Shown here: positions 26,529 through 36,365 of the stretch, one piece after another
Position numbering within the stretch: position 1 is the stretch's first letter
Layout: each line of letters opens with the position of its first letter
From: Clostridium thermosuccinogenes
Lineage (GTDB): Bacteria > Bacillota > Clostridia > Acetivibrionales > DSM-5807
DNA length: 64,000 nucleotides
NCBI RefSeq assembly: GCF_002896855.1
Contig: NZ_CP021850.1
Coordinates: 3,993,665-4,057,664 of the forward strand
Reading direction: 5' to 3'
Notes under the pieces: generated by a model
The model's input: the letters and a program-made list of their open reading frames with translations, nothing else
What the model was told of the DNA's origin: nothing
Database searches by the model: none
Program-made: the position numbers and the translations under genes

Positions 26529-28682
26529 TTATAACCTGTCATATAAATTCTCAATATTTATTTTAGATTCTTTTAATACTTTTACTGTGTTTTTTATATC
26601 TACTAACTCATATTTAAGAACTTCTATTTGTGCAAATCTAGGTAAATGTTTATAAAATTTAGAATGGCTTTCGAAATTAGAAGATATTAGTGCCTTCTCT
26701 ATAATTTCTTCTAATTTATCTGTATCTGTTTTAAATCTATTGAATAAATCTAAAATATGTTTTTCACTAATATTTTTTTCCGCTTTTCTAACCTTAAGTT
26801 TATTATAAGAAACACTAAACTCAAGCCCAAACTCATGTTGAATTATTAATCCAAGAGTAAAATTCACCTTATGCCCTGCATATGTATATATATCAAATCC
26901 ATCCTTGACCACATCTATAAGAATTTCATCTAAATCAATAGAGAGTGCGGAATGCTCTAATCTCACACTCTTCAATACCGATTTAGATTTCATATCGATG
27001 TATGGATAATCACTGCTACTATTAAGCACTTTTAGCATTTGTTTGGCTATTTCATAAGATACTACCATTCCGCTGCCAAGCCATACTGCAAGTCCACCGT
27101 CTTTAGATATTTGTACATATATTCTGTATTTATCATAGTCTATCTTATCTATTCGCCATGTATTTCCTGCCAATATAAAATTAGATGTCTTGTTTTCCTT
27201 TAGCAGTGAATAAACAAACCAAGATTGTAAAGTTCCTATCTCTTTATTTTTATATATTATTGAAAATTCAGGTATAGTTTCAAATATAGATATAAAGTTC
27301 ATTAAAAAATTATAACCGTATTCTTTTTCAATTTCTTTGCCTAGTAAATATTCCCAATTGCTAAATTCTAAATACTCCTTTTCTATAAGGTATTGAATAA
27401 AGTTTAATAATTTCTCCTCATTTATATTTCTGAATGAATTTGATTTTTCTACTATCTCTTTTAGGTATGAATGCCTTAAACCAAATTTTTGTTGTATCAT
27501 AGAAAATATTTGCTGAAATAATACAGTATATGCCGCTGATGGAATTAAAGCAGACTCCACCCATTTTTCTCTTGCTAATTCAACAATAGCAATAGCATTT
27601 ATTAAATAAAATTCTTCATCCACACAAAACTCATAATGTGATATGGTTCCTTCCCTTCTGCCTGTTCTCCCCATTCTTTGTCTAAATGATGCCACTGTTG
27701 AAGGGCTGTTTAATTGCATAACTACATCTAGTTCACCTACATCTATACCTAATTCCATAGTAGAGGTGCAACATAAACACATTTCCCCCGGAGTATTTTT
27801 TAGTTTATCCTCTGATATTTCTCTTAAGTTCTTACTAACTGAAGAATGATGAACCTTTGCATTTATATTCAAATTCTTTAATATTCTAGACATCATTTCA
27901 CTATTGGTTCTACTATTACAAAAAAATAATGCCTTTTTGCCTCTTAACTCAGGTAGGAGACAACTAACCGTATCTTCACTGAATTCATCGAAGTATCTAA
28001 TTAATATTTTAGATTTTTTCCCTTTACTTTCTGGTTTAATAACAGATTTCTTTCTTTTGCTAGACCCAGAAATCCAATCTAAAATCTCATCTGGATTACC
28101 TACGGTCGCAGATAAGCCTATCCGCTGAATATCATACTTAGAGTAAGTTTGTATCCTTTCAATAATACTTAACAGTTGAGCCCCTCTATAGTTTTCTGCG
28201 AAATAATGTACCTCATCTATTACTATAAATCTTATATTTGAAAATAATTCTTCTGAAGCATAGGAATCTGACATGAGTATAACCTCTAGTGATTCCGGAG
28301 TCGTTGCTATTATATGCTTAGGTTCTATTTTAAATTTTCTCTTATCACTATAATCAACTTCTCCATGCCATTTAAATGCATCGATGTTTGCGATTTTACC
28401 AAGTCTTTTTAATCTAAATTCTTGATTATTAAGGAGTGCCCTAATAGGAGATATATAAATTACAGAAATTGGCTTTAATTTTTCTTGGTAGATTTCAGAT
28501 ATAATAGGCAAAAATGCTGCTTCTGTTTTTCCTCCAGCAGTTTGTGCTATTAAGATACAGTTATCTCCATTAAGAATGCATGGAATAGTCTCTTCTTGTA
28601 TAGGTGTTAAACTCCCCCACTTTAGAATATCTTTGATTCCATTTTGAATTTTTTCATCTAATAAAAAATAACTAGATTCCAT
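26529..28682 (-). CDS. brxHI: BREX helicase BrxHI (Lhr-like DEAD/DEAH helicase)
   Basis: A 717-residue superfamily 2 helicase. Q-motif region SLTPIQEETIP, Walker A AQTAGGKTE (46-54), DEVH box IVIDEVHYF (about 150-158), SAT near 195 and motif VI RMGRTGRREG (about 335-344). The C-terminal half resembles Lhr-type winged-helix regions. In BREX type 6 this gene closes the core set; its exact role in phage exclusion is unknown. Its start overlaps the brxD stop (TAATG). Confidence 0.88.
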   Translation of the reverse strand: MESSYFLLDEKIQNGIKDILKWGSLTPIQEETIPCILNGDNCILIAQTAGGKTEAAFLPIISEIYQEKLKPISVIYISPIRALLNNQEFRLKRLGKIANIDAFKWHGEVDYSDKRKFKIEPKHIIATTPESLEVILMSDSYASEELFSNIRFIVIDEVHYFAENYRGAQLLSIIERIQTYSKYDIQRIGLSATVGNPDEILDWISGSSKRKKSVIKPESKGKKSKILIRYFDEFSEDTVSCLLPELRGKKALFFCNSRTNSEMMSRILKNLNINAKVHHSSVSKNLREISEDKLKNTPGEMCLCCTSTMELGIDVGELDVVMQLNSPSTVASFRQRMGRTGRREGTISHYEFCVDEEFYLINAIAIVELAREKWVESALIPSAAYTVLFQQIFSMIQQKFGLRHSYLKEIVEKSNSFRNINEEKLLNFIQYLIEKEYLEFSNWEYLLGKEIEKEYGYNFLMNFISIFETIPEFSIIYKNKEIGTLQSWFVYSLLKENKTSNFILAGNTWRIDKIDYDKYRIYVQISKDGGLAVWLGSGMVVSYEIAKQMLKVLNSSSDYPYIDMKSKSVLKSVRLEHSALSIDLDEILIDVVKDGFDIYTYAGHKVNFTLGLIIQHEFGLEFSVSYNKLKVRKAEKNISEKHILDLFNRFKTDTDKLEEIIEKALISSNFESHSKFYKHLPRFAQIEVLKYELVDIKNTVKVLKESKINIENLYDRL

Positions 28683-30007
28683 TATAACTCCATCTCCATA
28701 GCGACTTCCCTACCATATAATTCTATCTGCTTATTAACTTCTTCTACCTGCTCTTCACTAATATTTAAAAGTGCTTTTATTTTACTCATAGGTTCTTTTT
28801 TTGCTGCCTCTAAAATAAATACAAAATTTCGCAAAAAAGTCCTGGGCAATATACTTACTTCTCTTCCAAATGCATTGGTAAATCTTTGGACATATTCTTG
28901 GATAAACTCATCTGATATTTTATCCTCAGGGTTCCATTCATAAACAACTCCATGAATATACCTAACCTTCTTAGAAATTTCAATTAATTGACTTGTATTA
29001 AATCTTGTTAATTTAATAAGAGGTTGTTCTAGTATTCGGATATCACCTAATTTAATTGGTTCTATTCTTGTATATAAAGCGTCATGTTCTTTTATGCCCT
29101 TTTCTTCATCTTCTATTAATTCATCTGTACCGGTAAATAGAAGGTAGCAACCGGGTAGGTTATCTTTACTAACCATATCGATAAGCAATCTTAAATTTTC
29201 ATAAGCCTGATACCTTATGTCTTTCCTTTCTTTTCTTACAGTCTCAACTTCATCTATTATTACAAACAAACCAGCATACCCTGATTTTTCTATTATATAA
29301 AGCAATGTTTTAAGAAATTCAAATACATTTCCCTTATCTACTATTCCTTTAACTCCTATACTCTTTTTAATATCAGAAGGTATATTTGTATCACCAGCAA
29401 ACCAAGCAAGTGCTTTTTGTGCTAAATTATTATCACCGCTCAAAAGTCCTTCGCAAAATGAAACAATTGCATTAACAATTGAAACATTAGTTGTGTTCGC
29501 TTTTGCAAGTTCTAACGTTACCTTATCTTTAAGCCTTGCTATTAGTTTTTCTTCATCCTCTTCATTGTCATCTGGATTTAAATTATATTTTCTTATAATC
29601 TCAGATTTTTCTCTTTCGATCCAACTTTCAATTATTATTCTAAATGCAGAGAATTCTCTAAATTCATTTGTACGCATTCCAACCATTAATTTATTATATA
29701 TAATTTCGAAATTATGTAATTGAGTATTTTTGGATATTACTATCTCTGAAACAACAAAATTGTACTTTAATGCTTCCTCTTTTAAGACTTCACATAAGAA
29801 AGACTTGCCACTTCCATATGGTCCATATATCATTTTGAATCCCGAATGTGCATTCCCATTCGGCTTGAATTTTATATAGTTCAAATCTTCTAATATTGCA
29901 TCCCTTTCTTCTTCATGACCGCACATAATATATTTTGCACTTTCATATGCTGGGACACTACCATTGTGTAAGGCCCTTAAAATTTGTTGCCCTATGTTTA
30001 TATCCAT
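28682..30007 (-). CDS. brxD: BREX ATP-binding protein BrxD
   Basis: A 441-residue P-loop ATPase. Walker A is YGPYGSGKSF (61-70), Walker B is GLFVIIDEVETV (about 246-257). BrxD occurs with BrxHI in BREX types 2 and 6. Position between pglZ and brxHI, with an AGGGAGGT site before the ATG, fits type 6. Complete. Confidence 0.87.
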   Translation of the reverse strand: MDINIGQQILRALHNGSVPAYESAKYIMCGHEEERDAILEDLNYIKFKPNGNAHSGFKMIYGPYGSGKSFLCEVLKEEALKYNFVVSEIVISKNTQLHNFEIIYNKLMVGMRTNEFREFSAFRIIIESWIEREKSEIIRKYNLNPDDNEEDEEKLIARLKDKVTLELAKANTTNVSIVNAIVSFCEGLLSGDNNLAQKALAWFAGDTNIPSDIKKSIGVKGIVDKGNVFEFLKTLLYIIEKSGYAGLFVIIDEVETVRKERKDIRYQAYENLRLLIDMVSKDNLPGCYLLFTGTDELIEDEEKGIKEHDALYTRIEPIKLGDIRILEQPLIKLTRFNTSQLIEISKKVRYIHGVVYEWNPEDKISDEFIQEYVQRFTNAFGREVSILPRTFLRNFVFILEAAKKEPMSKIKALLNISEEQVEEVNKQIELYGREVAMEMEL

Positions 30008-30021
30008 CTAATAACCTCCCT

Positions 30022-32661
30022 CTATTTCAGATAGTACTCATATGTTGACATACCGACAACTTTGAACCCTATCCAATCATATCCTTCTTTATTAAGTTTG
30101 GATATGAACTCCTGCATAAATGCCATTACTGATTGAGATACAAACTTAATACCGTCCTCTTTACATATTTCTTGTATCTCAGAATCTGTATAAGAAGATG
30201 CTTTTAAGAATAATTCCAAAACCTTTTTCTCTTTTTTATTTAAATTACTTTTATCTATATAGTCTTTTATTTGTTCTTTAACTGATATAGGAATATCTTT
30301 TACCTTATTTTGCGTAAAATCTATATCTAATCCAATATCCACTAAACTAATTTGTTCTATAACTTCAGGATTATATACCTCTATAACTTTTTCGTCTTTT
30401 TTCTCTATAACTATTACAGGTACTAACAATTCTTGAAGCGATATTCCTCCATGGTGAAATTTAATTCCCCCACTAACTGGAAATACATTTATTCCTCTTG
30501 GAAAATTAAAATAAAGATCTCCATTATAGTTTACAGAATAAGCACTTTTACTTATATAATTTCCTTCTACTCTATTTCTTGAAATAGTATATCTTCGTTT
30601 TTTCACAATATTGTCCAGATCTTTTGGAATATCGACTTTCATCCATTCTTCTAATCCAGAAGTTAATATGAAACCATGGTCAGCAACAACAACTATCTTT
30701 TCGATATCAATCTGCACTAACTTTTTTATTGCACTATTTATCTTATTGAGTAATCCAGGAAACATTTGGATACTGCAATCTTCAATGTGACCAGCCTCAT
30801 CAATTTCATTCGAAAAGATTAATATTCTATCCTTATTTTCAAATTCACCCTTTAAACTATTCATTGGAATATCTATAATTTCATTTAATTTTTTAACTAC
30901 TCCGTTGCCACAAGATATTTCTAGGAAAAACCTTATGCGTTCAGATTTATTATTTAATGGATAATTAAAGTTTCCATCCATTATTTTAATCGTGTCATTC
31001 TCTTCATTGATGATGAGTTTTGTATTGCCATTAGGTAATAAACTAGCCATCCCAAATTCTGTAACTGTTGGTATTGATGCAATAAGCGGTACAATTGTTT
31101 TATTCTCTATTTCATTAAGCATTGAGAACATCTCTTTACCCATTTCATATCTCATTGCATCGACTATGATTACTGCTGTTTTCTTATTGGAATTCGATAC
31201 ATATTTGGACCAAAAGTCTAGTTGTATATCTGTTTTAAACTCATAGTTGTGTCTGTTCTCAATAATATTAGATATCTCTTCATTTAAAGGTTTTAGATAT
31301 TGATAATAATACTTCTTGTTCACAAAATTTAGAAGTCGTGAAATAAAATCATCAATCAAAGTGTAATCTTCTTGAACTTTTCTATACAATAAGTCTATCT
31401 TCCACCAATTATTAGTTTCATAAAGGGAAATTATATTATCCATGTTACTAGTTATTGTCTTAAACTCTTCTTCAAACTTATAAAGCATGTTTATTAACTG
31501 AAATATATTATTAAGGATATTCCATTTATTAAATATCCTTGATTTTGAAAAATAATATCTTCTTCTAATATCTATAAATACACTTAAATCTTTTAATTGC
31601 GTTTTTAGTGATTCTATATCTATACCTTTTTCGATATCACTGTATTGATAATTTTTTTTCTCTTCCTTTACATATTGGCCACTTAAATACTCCAATAGAC
31701 TCTCTTTTATTAAATAAGAATCATGAACATCTTTAAATATCTGAATCTCTAATTTTTTATATAAAATTTCCTCTATACCATATAAATATTCAATAGCAAA
31801 TAACTCGTCCAATTCCATTTCATTAAGTACATTAATCATATATTTTTCTGATACCCTTTTAGAGTATTCAATAAATTTTTCTCTATAGATATCATGATTA
31901 GCCCATGTTTCAAGAAGTTGCACACAATTCATTATTTTATTTGTATTTAGTTCAATTCCAAAAGGTCTAATATCTTTATTTCTACTTTTCTGTATTAACT
32001 CACTTTGAAATAAACTTTCTGCTATGTATTTAGCAATTTTATCTTTAGAATTAAAATCAGACACATTAATTCCATATTCCAAAGAAAGAAACTCAAAAAA
32101 TTTATCTTTGATTTTTGCTTCTTCAAGTATTGAATCATACTTATCTGTTTCACAAATATATTTAAGTATTGTATACTCTTTACTAATATCAACATATCCA
32201 AAACCGTTAGTTAAGACAATATCATCTAACGTTTCTTGGCTTAAACTTCTAATAACATTTTCAGGGATTATATCCCATAGTCTTTTAAGTATATGTAAAC
32301 GTTCTTCTAGTGTTGATATGTCGAATTGACCAAAATCTATCCTGTAATATCTTTCTAAAATATCTTTTACTGATGCAATATATGTATCTCCAAAAAATTC
32401 AAATTCGGTTAGAAATCCCTGTCGGTTCTCTACATTAGAATATATAAGCCATTTTTTCGATAATTCACTATCTGCCAATAGTATTTTATAGCGGAGTTCA
32501 ATAAAACTACCTTCAAAGGCAATTTTATTGACTCCTTGCTCATCATATAAATTAAATTCCTGTAAGAATTCATTCTTACAATCATACCATATGACAATAT
32601 TTGAGTTCTTAAATTTTTCGTTTATATCTGCTTGTATCAATTTATAAAATGGTGTTTTCAT
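30022..32661 (-). CDS. pglZ: BREX phosphatase-like protein PglZ
   Basis: An 879-residue PglZ with the alkaline-phosphatase-like core in its middle: metal-binding VIIVDAMRYEMG (about 490-501), PTVTEFGMASLLP (about 525-537), then VVADHGFIL (about 655-663). The N-terminal 450 residues are helical. PglZ is a hallmark of every BREX type and is required for phage exclusion. Its ATG overlaps the pglX stop (ATGA). Confidence 0.93.
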   Translation of the reverse strand: MKTPFYKLIQADINEKFKNSNIVIWYDCKNEFLQEFNLYDEQGVNKIAFEGSFIELRYKILLADSELSKKWLIYSNVENRQGFLTEFEFFGDTYIASVKDILERYYRIDFGQFDISTLEERLHILKRLWDIIPENVIRSLSQETLDDIVLTNGFGYVDISKEYTILKYICETDKYDSILEEAKIKDKFFEFLSLEYGINVSDFNSKDKIAKYIAESLFQSELIQKSRNKDIRPFGIELNTNKIMNCVQLLETWANHDIYREKFIEYSKRVSEKYMINVLNEMELDELFAIEYLYGIEEILYKKLEIQIFKDVHDSYLIKESLLEYLSGQYVKEEKKNYQYSDIEKGIDIESLKTQLKDLSVFIDIRRRYYFSKSRIFNKWNILNNIFQLINMLYKFEEEFKTITSNMDNIISLYETNNWWKIDLLYRKVQEDYTLIDDFISRLLNFVNKKYYYQYLKPLNEEISNIIENRHNYEFKTDIQLDFWSKYVSNSNKKTAVIIVDAMRYEMGKEMFSMLNEIENKTIVPLIASIPTVTEFGMASLLPNGNTKLIINEENDTIKIMDGNFNYPLNNKSERIRFFLEISCGNGVVKKLNEIIDIPMNSLKGEFENKDRILIFSNEIDEAGHIEDCSIQMFPGLLNKINSAIKKLVQIDIEKIVVVADHGFILTSGLEEWMKVDIPKDLDNIVKKRRYTISRNRVEGNYISKSAYSVNYNGDLYFNFPRGINVFPVSGGIKFHHGGISLQELLVPVIVIEKKDEKVIEVYNPEVIEQISLVDIGLDIDFTQNKVKDIPISVKEQIKDYIDKSNLNKKEKKVLELFLKASSYTDSEIQEICKEDGIKFVSQSVMAFMQEFISKLNKEGYDWIGFKVVGMSTYEYYLK

Positions 32662-35600
32662 TGCTTTCCTACCTCTTTGTAGTAGTCTTCTCTTTCTTTC
32701 TTAGTTGATATAGGGCTTGCAAGTATAGGTTCTAAAGGTATTATATTATATAATACCCCTTTATCTATATCAGGCTTGTATGGCAATATCTCCATTATCT
32801 TTTTATCTAAAATATACAAGTCTTCTAACTTTGTTTCTAAATCGCTACATTTATTTTTGAAATCTTTTTCTTTACTCTTATCACCTTTAGTCCTTGCCTC
32901 AATTAACTGATTAGTATAATACTTTAGGTCCTCTTCATATCTATCTATCATCTGTTTAAGATAAATACTCTTAACTTTGTATAAGGTATCATTATCTAGT
33001 TTATGATAATATAAGAAGCAGTTAAATGTTTTTTTAGGACTGCAAATATGCCAATATATTGGTCGTTTTTTATATCTTAATACATGATCATTGAAAAATT
33101 CACCCATAAAATAACTATGGATTGAAGTCCCTAAGATTCTTTCAACTTCATCTATAACATTATCAGCATTTTCTTCACCAAATTCCAATATTATTAATCT
33201 GTATAATTTTTCAATAATGTCTTCTTCTAAATATATGGAACTATCTAATGGCAAAATCCCATCTGTATTTTCCTCAAAATTATCCCATCTATTAAAAATT
33301 ACACCTACAAAATAAGAGATAACATCTTTAAGTTTCTTGTTTAATTGCACATTTGTATAAACTTTTTTACTAAGAAGATAATCATACAACCTTTTAATAT
33401 CCAAGTTACATTTAAAAGCAATATCATAGATTGAGTATCCTTTAGTTAAATAATCCAATATTTTTTCGTGCAATTCTATATTTATATGTTCGTGGTTTGC
33501 TGATTCTTTTTTGAAATGACATAAATATTCTTCTTTGCACGGTAAACGCTTTAACTCAGATAATACCTTTTCTCTTAGTTTTTCAGAGACTTCATATAAA
33601 TCAAATATATACTTATCAATAACAATAGAATTTATATCTAAAACTTCATTTAATAAATACTCTTCTAATATTTCATTTATTAAAACTTCAAATAGATTAA
33701 CACTTTTATATTTATTTAAAAAAGGTCCTTCAAAAATAATAGATGTCTCATCGATAGATACTAATTTCTTTTGTATTTCTATACATGTTAAAGTCAAATT
33801 TTCTATTTCCTTCTTTTCGTCACTTTCAGGAATAGTGATTGGCAATTTTGATAAAGTACCTGGTGTAATGCTCAAGGTTGGATTAATTAGATTTAACATA
33901 TATACTGATAAACTTGAATTCAATATTCCTAACAGTACATTAAAATTATCATAATTATAAGGAAATACATTAACACAGGTTACATTAAACAAATAGTTAT
34001 CAGGTAAAATTCTAGCACTATAATTTAGACCACCTAAAAGTGATGAACTTATACCTCTTTTAAAATAAAAACTCTCATTTCTTATAACTGATCCCTTAAA
34101 CTCCTTTAACTCTTTACCGTTATTTTCCCATAAAACAACTTCCGGTAGTGATTTATAGTACCTCCCAAATTCTCCTCCTTTAGCACAATGAAACCACCTA
34201 TTTCCAATAGACTCTTCTTTTACTTCCCAGAAGTATCTAAAAAAGTATGCGTCTTTCCCTGATTGAAAACCAACAACTGGTTTTGCATATTCAATTAATG
34301 GCTTATATGTCTTAAATATATCCCTAATTTCACTATCCATCCAATAAACAAAACTTCTACCTTCTATTAAATCAAAATCACTTTGACTCATGTGAAATAC
34401 TCTTTCATCTTTTTCTTTATTGACTGCCTCTTTTAAAACTTGCATTTTTCTACTAGATAACTTTATATCATCTAGTTTTATATATTTACCTATTTTATTT
34501 ACGTTAGAAGTCCCCTTCTCTAATATAAACATTACTGTATTAACCTTTTCTCCACTAATATCCTCAAATGCCTTTGGTCCTAAATGTACTAACTCTCTAA
34601 TACATGTATTATCTAAAATCAAATTTCTTACTTTTTTATATGTTGTTATAAACATAAATGTGTTTTGAGTTATCATCCCTATAAAGCCGTTCACACGTGT
34701 TAAAGAAATACATCTTTCAATAAATACGGAATATAAATCATTATTAGAATCTTTATAAACATTATCAATAAAATTTTTTAATTTATCATTCATACTTCTT
34801 TTCCCCATATAAGGTGGATTCGTTACAACTACATCATATTGTTTCATAAATATATCCACTAATTTAACTGATTTTTTTGCTTCACTAGCAAACAACTGCC
34901 TTGATATATCATTTGCTCTAATAGCCTCACTATAAATCGCATCTAAACTAATCATTAGTTCTCTTTCTTCTTTTGAAAAATTTCTTTGAGATTTATATTC
35001 TGAAAAAGTAATTTCATTTGTTTCTTCTAATAGATTTTGTTGCCCTTTAGTTTGATTTTTCTTAGTCTTCTTTACCTTACTTAATTCTCTCAAAGCAATC
35101 CTATTTTTATATTCTTCAAATAATGGAAATAACTTCTTCTCTGGTTGGATAAGGCTTCCCTTTAGTCTAACATCTTCAAATTCCTCATAAATAATTTCTA
35201 TCATTTTTAATATAGGCTTATTATCTTTATGTTTTTCTTTTAACTCTTCTAGTCTCTTTCCATTTAATAGAATAGCATCAGCACATACTAAGTTAACCGA
35301 AAGTTTGCCCTTAGTGTTTGTATTGAATCCATTTTCTTTTAAGGATGATTTAACCTTTATAAATAATATTAAACTTGTCAACTGAACTGCTCTTAAATCT
35401 ATATCTATTCCGTATAAATTATTTTCAAGTATTTTATAAGGTATCTCTTCTTTCGTATATAACCCTTCCTCTACATACATCTCATAAAACAAATCAAAAG
35501 CCTTTACTAAAAAATGACCACTTCCACAACAGGGATCTAATAGTTTAATATCTTCTACTTTTTTATTTTCTCTTTTACCTTGTTTTATTTCATCCCATAA

Positions 35601-36362
35601 TGAACCTAATGAATTATCTACAATCCAATCAACTATCCAGTCTGGCGTAAATAATTGAGTTGCAGCAGGAATGTCTTCTACATAAATTTTTTGCTTTTTA
35701 TTGTAAAGTCTATCAAATACATCATCTTTTTCTTTATCATTAAAATATTGGTAAATCCAACCTATAATTTCATCTTGTCTCCATGAATCCTCATCAATAT
35801 TTGTACATAAAAGTTCTATTACTTTTAATAAACTTGCACTTGATGGGGTTATAAAAGAATATTCATCCTCTGTATTAAATAAGATCTTTATCTCCTCACT
35901 GATCTCATTAAACATTATATTTAATAGGTATCCTAATCCACCATCCGTTTCATACTTACAAAACTCTCTAGCAACCTCATAGAATCTTGAATTAATAAAT
36001 GACTTATTACCATATTCAACTCGAGGTACTAAAATCTCATCAATAAGTCCTCTTACCTCCATAACTCTAAGTGCTGCTAGGCGATTTAGATAGGTATATG
36101 ATACTTCCTTAATATATTCTATAACTGCTTTATCTCTCTTAAATCCACCTTTTTCAAGTTTTTCAATTGCCTTTTCTATATTCTTTCTATTATTCTCTTG
36201 TTCCTCAGTTAAGTTTTTCAAATCCCTTAAATTGACCCAGTCTTTGTTTATATAGATACCATAATTTATTAAAACCTGTTCTATATCTTTTTCTAATATA
36301 TCCCGGCACTCTAATATAGTAGACTTAATAGCCTTTTTTTGTTCTGAATTCAATGAACCCAC
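32658..36362 (-). CDS. pglX: BREX adenine-specific DNA methyltransferase PglX
   Basis: A 1,234-residue methyltransferase that should mark host DNA at N6-adenine of a non-palindromic site and so distinguish self from phage. Motif I is LLDPCCGSGHF (274-284), the catalytic NPPY is in VVTNPPYMGKRS (about 508-519), followed by a TaqI-like C-terminal half that reads the target. The start is uncertain: GTG 36362 overlaps the AAGGGGTGG ribosome binding site, while TTG 36353 has better spacing and would remove three residues. No homopolymer tract suggestive of phase variation was noticed. Confidence 0.93.
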   Translation of the reverse strand: MGSLNSEQKKAIKSTILECRDILEKDIEQVLINYGIYINKDWVNLRDLKNLTEEQENNRKNIEKAIEKLEKGGFKRDKAVIEYIKEVSYTYLNRLAALRVMEVRGLIDEILVPRVEYGNKSFINSRFYEVAREFCKYETDGGLGYLLNIMFNEISEEIKILFNTEDEYSFITPSSASLLKVIELLCTNIDEDSWRQDEIIGWIYQYFNDKEKDDVFDRLYNKKQKIYVEDIPAATQLFTPDWIVDWIVDNSLGSLWDEIKQGKRENKKVEDIKLLDPCCGSGHFLVKAFDLFYEMYVEEGLYTKEEIPYKILENNLYGIDIDLRAVQLTSLILFIKVKSSLKENGFNTNTKGKLSVNLVCADAILLNGKRLEELKEKHKDNKPILKMIEIIYEEFEDVRLKGSLIQPEKKLFPLFEEYKNRIALRELSKVKKTKKNQTKGQQNLLEETNEITFSEYKSQRNFSKEERELMISLDAIYSEAIRANDISRQLFASEAKKSVKLVDIFMKQYDVVVTNPPYMGKRSMNDKLKNFIDNVYKDSNNDLYSVFIERCISLTRVNGFIGMITQNTFMFITTYKKVRNLILDNTCIRELVHLGPKAFEDISGEKVNTVMFILEKGTSNVNKIGKYIKLDDIKLSSRKMQVLKEAVNKEKDERVFHMSQSDFDLIEGRSFVYWMDSEIRDIFKTYKPLIEYAKPVVGFQSGKDAYFFRYFWEVKEESIGNRWFHCAKGGEFGRYYKSLPEVVLWENNGKELKEFKGSVIRNESFYFKRGISSSLLGGLNYSARILPDNYLFNVTCVNVFPYNYDNFNVLLGILNSSLSVYMLNLINPTLSITPGTLSKLPITIPESDEKKEIENLTLTCIEIQKKLVSIDETSIIFEGPFLNKYKSVNLFEVLINEILEEYLLNEVLDINSIVIDKYIFDLYEVSEKLREKVLSELKRLPCKEEYLCHFKKESANHEHINIELHEKILDYLTKGYSIYDIAFKCNLDIKRLYDYLLSKKVYTNVQLNKKLKDVISYFVGVIFNRWDNFEENTDGILPLDSSIYLEEDIIEKLYRLIILEFGEENADNVIDEVERILGTSIHSYFMGEFFNDHVLRYKKRPIYWHICSPKKTFNCFLYYHKLDNDTLYKVKSIYLKQMIDRYEEDLKYYTNQLIEARTKGDKSKEKDFKNKCSDLETKLEDLYILDKKIMEILPYKPDIDKGVLYNIIPLEPILASPISTKKEREDYYKEVGKQ

Positions 36363-36365
36363 CCC